DNA of 64,000 nt from CAWJEL01 sp964647255 (GTDB taxonomy: Bacteria; Chloroflexota; Anaerolineae; CG2-30-64-16), in assembly GCA_964647255.1 (NCBI GenBank), contig CAZYGI010000004.1:1-64000 (forward strand), in the 5' to 3' direction. The position numbers and the translations under genes were made by a program. This document shows, piece by piece, positions 60,739 to 64,000 of the stretch. Under the pieces are notes generated by a model that ran no database searches, was not told the origin of the DNA, and saw only the letters and a program-made list of their open reading frames with translations. How positions within the stretch are numbered: the stretch's first letter is position 1; every line of letters starts with the position of its first letter.

Positions 60739-62700
60739 TCACCTTCCCGGGGCCGCCACACACCGAAAACCGATGAAATCGGCCTGAAGCGCCGGAAACT
60801 CGCTGGTGCGGGCCGCCGCGCGCAAGTTGATGTTGTAGCTGCCCCAGTCGCCCCCGCGAAACACCTTGCAGCAAGTCGCGGCCGCCGGTCCGGGCGGATT
60901 GCTGGCGGGTGAGCTGCCGTAATAGCGGCTGTCATACCAATCGTTGACCCACTCGTACACATTGCCGGCCATGTCCAGTGCGCCGTACGGGCTGGCCCCG
61001 GCCCAGCTGACGAGCGCGCGGGTGTCGCCGCCGCAGCCGTGGTAATTCGTCAACGCGCACGTCGGCGCTTCGTCACCCCACGGATAGGCGCGGGTGTCAC
61101 TCGCCCCGCGCGCCGCTTTCTCCCACTCCGCCTCGGTCGGCAGCCGCTTCCCCGCCCACCGGCAGTACGCGTCCGCCTGGTCCCAATTGACATAGATCAC
61201 CGGGTAGTTGGCATACGCGAGGTTGTCGTAGTAGGAGGCATGAGTGGCGGACCGGTTGTCCGCCGGCGGCGTGCAGCCGCCTGCCGCCACGCACTGAGCA
61301 TATTGGGCGTTGGTCACTTCCGTGCGGTCAATGCGGTAGGCGTCCAGATAGACGGTATGCAACGGCAGCTCTTCGGAAAAGCACGACCAGCCGCCGTTGT
61401 GCGCCGGGTCGCAGCCCATTTGAAACGCGCCGGCGGGCACGTCTACCATGGCGCCCGTGGCTGTAGTGGTGGGGGTGGCCGTCGGCGTCGCGGTCGGCGC
61501 CGGTGTATAGGTGCGGGTGGCCGTCGGCGTCGCGGTCGGCGTGCCGGTGACGGCAGCCTGGGTCGCCGTGGGCGTGGCGCTGGGCGACGGGGCAAACGGG
61601 ATCGGCTTCAGGACGAGCGGCAGGTACGCCTTGCGCTTCTGCGCTGCGGAACCCTGGGTGGCGTACTTCAAGTCGCCGTTGGTCCGGTCAAAGTATGCGA
61701 TGTGGATTCTGCCCTGCGAATCCGCAGCAATGGAGCCGTATTCGCCCACTTTGGCGGACATGCAATCCAGATAGGCCGCTTGCAGCGAGCCGGACGCATC
61801 GGTGAAATAGCGGAGACAACTGTTCTGCAGGCCCGCGATGTGCGATTTATCCTGTGCGTCCACGGCCAGCGCCATGAACTCCGTCCCGCTGAGCACCGCC
61901 ACGACGAGTTGTCCGGTGGACTTAACCGCCAGGTAACGGTTGCTGTAGTACACGGGCTGCGCGCCGCCCATTTGGATGTAGCTGCACGCCCAGGTCCCGG
62001 TCTTGTTCGTCGCATACGCCAGGTTGCCCGAAACGTTGAAGGCGACGTAAACTTTGTTGTTGGCGTCGGTCGCCACGGAAGGGGAACGCAGCGTGATCGC
62101 GCCCGTCATGCAAGTGGGCAGTTCGGTCGTCACGACCTGGAACGATCCGCCGCTGTTGTTCGCGTACCACATTTGGTGATACACGTATCCCGACCGGTAG
62201 ACGACCGGGAGGGCCACATGAACCACATCGTTCTTGTCAACCGCCAACGAGATGCCACCGGCGGGCGTGGGGCTGTAACCGATGGACTGGGTGGTCCAGG
62301 CCCCGGTGAGATCGCGGATGGCGACCCGCGGGTTGGTGGGACTGAAGTAGGCGATATAGACCTTGCCGGCGGAGTCCACCCCAATGGCCGTGTTGTCCAG
62401 GCCGCTCGCAGGACCGACGCTGGTGGTCATCCAGTCGCCGGTTGTATTGGTGGCATACTTCAGGACATGATTGGTGTTGTCAATATAGCTGATGTGGACC
62501 TTGTTGTTCTTATCCACCGCGGTGGAAGTGAAGTAGCCCACATCACCCGTGCTATCCAGTATCGAGATCTGCCAGGTGTCCTGGGGATCGGCGGCTGGAG
62601 CCGCAGCGCCGCCTGCGGCCCCGGCAGGGTACGCGCTCAGACAGGGCGCCAACAAGAGAACGAACAGCACGATAAACATGTGGCGGCGATACGCTGGCAT
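60739..62700 (-). CDS. Exported beta-propeller protein with formylglycine-enzyme-like (SUMF1) domain
   Basis: This 653-residue protein has a signal peptide (about 1-30), a region of repeated blades (about 35-360, motifs such as HISYIDNTNHVLKYAT and GRIHIAYFDRTNGDLKYAT), then KAYLPLVLK, a Pro/Thr linker (PTATPTATRTYTPAP) and a SUMF1/FGE-sulfatase domain (about 417-650). The domain has VDVPAGAFQMGC, RIDRTEVTNAQYAQC, RLPTEAEWEKAARG, AGNVYEWVNDWY and FRGGDWGSYN. The Cys pair of true formylglycine-generating enzymes is absent, so it is more likely a binding or structural domain. It should sit outside the cell. Confidence 0.88.
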   Translation of the reverse strand: MPAYRRHMFIVLFVLLLAPCLSAYPAGAAGGAAAPAADPQDTWQISILDSTGDVGYFTSTAVDKNNKVHISYIDNTNHVLKYATNTTGDWMTTSVGPASGLDNTAIGVDSAGKVYIAYFSPTNPRVAIRDLTGAWTTQSIGYSPTPAGGISLAVDKNDVVHVALPVVYRSGYVYHQMWYANNSGGSFQVVTTELPTCMTGAITLRSPSVATDANNKVYVAFNVSGNLAYATNKTGTWACSYIQMGGAQPVYYSNRYLAVKSTGQLVVAVLSGTEFMALAVDAQDKSHIAGLQNSCLRYFTDASGSLQAAYLDCMSAKVGEYGSIAADSQGRIHIAYFDRTNGDLKYATQGSAAQKRKAYLPLVLKPIPFAPSPSATPTATQAAVTGTPTATPTATRTYTPAPTATPTATPTTTATGAMVDVPAGAFQMGCDPAHNGGWSCFSEELPLHTVYLDAYRIDRTEVTNAQYAQCVAAGGCTPPADNRSATHASYYDNLAYANYPVIYVNWDQADAYCRWAGKRLPTEAEWEKAARGASDTRAYPWGDEAPTCALTNYHGCGGDTRALVSWAGASPYGALDMAGNVYEWVNDWYDSRYYGSSPASNPPGPAAATCCKVFRGGDWGSYNINLRAAARTSEFPALQADFIGFRCVAAPGR

Positions 62701-62808
62701 GTATGTCCTGCGGCTATGACGGGCGCACCCGGCGCCTGCTGAGGCGAGACGCCTGCCGTTGAGCTGACGTGCGGGCGCTCAACCATCCGTCAAACCCGCC
62801 ATACGTTT

Positions 62809-64000
62809 CTACTTCAGCACGAGCGGCAGGTAGGTCCGCGGCGGCCGCCCCGGATTGCGCGTGGCCGTGGCGGTGGGTGTCGCAGCGGGACGCGTGGTCG
62901 TGGCGGTAGGCGTCGCGGCTGGGCGCGTGGCCGTCGGCGTCGGGGTCATGCTGCTGCGATATCCCGGCTCGCTGAGGCTCGGCTCGCTGCAAAAGCCGGT
63001 TGTACACGCCTTGATCCAGTAGTAGTGGGGCACGCCGGGCGAAGCGCCCGTGTCATCGAACAGGGTGGCCGCGGGCGTCGCCACCTCCGTTCGGGCGCCC
63101 GCCGGTGAAAGGGCGCGCAGGACCGAATAGAAGGTGGCGCCGGCGGACGCGTTCCAGGTCACGCGCACCTTGTCGGGATAGGTCCCATCGCTGGCCTGAA
63201 CGCCTGTCGGCGCGGTCAACGCGCGGTAGCCGTTGTCCGGGCTGCTGTCTTGACTGCAAATGCTCTCATCGCTGTTGCAGGCTTTGATCTGGTACGCATA
63301 CGACACGCCCGGAGCGGCGCCCGGATCATCGAAAGGCGGACTCGCAGCGGCGCCGATCTTCACAGCGCCGCCGCCCGTGGTCGGCGTGCGCCAAATCTGA
63401 TAGCGTGAAGCGTTGGCCGACCCGAACCAGGTGACGCGCACTTTATCGGTGTACGTGCCGTCGGAGGCCGTGACCCCCGACGGCGGTGCAAAGTTGCGGT
63501 AGCCGGTATCCGGCCCGCCGAAATGGCTCTCATCAATGGGCGCAACGGCCTTGACCCAATAGTAATAGATCGTCCCGCGCAGCGCGTTGGTGTCGTCGTA
63601 GCTGGTCGTCGTCAAATCAGCGATGGATGTGTTGTAGCCCGCGTCGCTGGTTCCGCGATAAAGGGTGTAGGAGGTAGCTGATTGAACGGATGACCAGTTG
63701 ATCCGCACCTTGTCGGAATAAGTGCCATCACTGGCGCTGACGGTCGGCGTATCGAGGCCGCGGAAGCCGGAGTCAGGCGTCGCCTCGTCCAGATCGGTGC
63801 AACTCATGCTGTTCACGCACGCGATGACCCAGTAGTAGTGGATCTGAAGCCCGCCCCACGCGCTATAGTCCTCGTAGAACGTCGCTGCCGCCAGCGCGAG
63901 GCTGGTCTTATTCCCATCGAGGCTGTTGGCGCGGAAAATGCGATAGTCCGTGGCGCCCGCCGAGGCGTTCCAGGTGATCTTGACCATGTACGAATAGGTG
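62809..64000 (-). CDS. Exported fibronectin-type repeat protein ending YLPLVLK (5' part outside window)
   Basis: The frame is open past the window edge, so the N-terminus is missing. About 395 residues are visible: four repeats of about 88 residues, each opening with SDGTYxDKVRVTW-like strands and ending GYRxLxAPTGV, like fibronectin type III or Ig-like modules with paired Cys. A Pro/Thr/Ala linker (TPTATRPAATPTATTTRP) and the exact C-terminus RTYLPLVLK follow. That ending also appears inside the neighbouring protein at 60739. Such tails are common on Chloroflexota surface proteins in my experience; adhesion or scaffolding is plausible. Confidence 0.85.
   Translation of the reverse strand, partial: TYSYMVKITWNASAGATDYRIFRANSLDGNKTSLALAAATFYEDYSAWGGLQIHYYWVIACVNSMSCTDLDEATPDSGFRGLDTPTVSASDGTYSDKVRINWSSVQSATSYTLYRGTSDAGYNTSIADLTTTSYDDTNALRGTIYYYWVKAVAPIDESHFGGPDTGYRNFAPPSGVTASDGTYTDKVRVTWFGSANASRYQIWRTPTTGGGAVKIGAAASPPFDDPGAAPGVSYAYQIKACNSDESICSQDSSPDNGYRALTAPTGVQASDGTYPDKVRVTWNASAGATFYSVLRALSPAGARTEVATPAATLFDDTGASPGVPHYYWIKACTTGFCSEPSLSEPGYRSSMTPTPTATRPAATPTATTTRPAATPTATATRNPGRPPRTYLPLVLK

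Overview
The window looks like a 64 kb piece of a high-GC bacterial chromosome, most likely from Chloroflexota (Anaerolineae or Caldilineae type). This is an inference from content, not a database match: exported proteins carry the C-terminal motif YLPLVLK after Pro/Thr-rich linkers, inositol, sugar-ABC and LacI genes are abundant, and intergenic repeats are numerous. A 100-N scaffold gap (2655-2754) means order and distance across it are unverified. No tRNA, rRNA, CRISPR array, prophage or insertion sequence was seen.

Layout. 1-2654: ribose-type sugar ABC transporter (binding protein, permease, ATPase). 2759-5004: OmpR-type two-component system 1 (TCS1). 5039-11235: LysM/polysaccharide deacetylase lipoprotein, YihY, aminoglycoside-phosphotransferase-like kinase, KefB-type antiporter, DUF1801 and VOC proteins. 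11509-22312 (minus): a large MacAB-like export locus with one ATPase and two tandem copies of an adaptor-adaptor-permease module. 22544-34926: myo-inositol catabolism (transaldolase-like protein, LacI, IolB, IolD, IolA, IolE, IolG, IolI), then a second LacI and an aminotransferase. 34927-39274: regulatory and repeat-rich stretch, then an extracytoplasmic redox operon (two small exported proteins, ApbE, ferric-reductase-like membrane protein, HtrA). 39516-42050: DUF2079 membrane protein. 42259-46184: DUF5666 protein, haem-binding protein, two-component system 2 (TCS2) and phosphopantetheinyl transferase. 46163-52663 (minus): methyltransferase, sugar ABC importer without ATPase, 2-hydroxyacid dehydrogenase-like protein, amidohydrolase. 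52862-60721: HD-domain protein, GalE, GH13 glucosidase, nitroreductase, lactonase, DinB-like protein, flavodoxin-like reductase and a frameshifted Fpg/Nei-like glycosylase. 60739-64000: an exported formylglycine-enzyme-like protein and a fibronectin-type repeat protein that runs off the window.

The most interesting signal is regulatory. Six promoters carry runs of hexamers repeated every 11 bp, followed by a 9-10 bp spacer and a -10 box, with no sigma-70 -35 box. This is the form expected of OmpR/PhoB-family response-regulator sites. One motif class (CTCAGC/CACAGG/CTCAGG) lies upstream of TCS1 itself and of both modules of the export locus. A second class (CTTCAT/CTTCAC/CTTTAC) lies upstream of the operon encoding TCS2, the redox operon and a decayed gene. 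The window therefore seems to hold two autoregulated two-component systems together with their targets: TCS1 controlling export, TCS2 controlling envelope redox and haem proteins.

Two genes (HtrA and the Fpg/Nei-like glycosylase) are split by single-base shifts in C/G runs. These could be assembly errors or real lesions.
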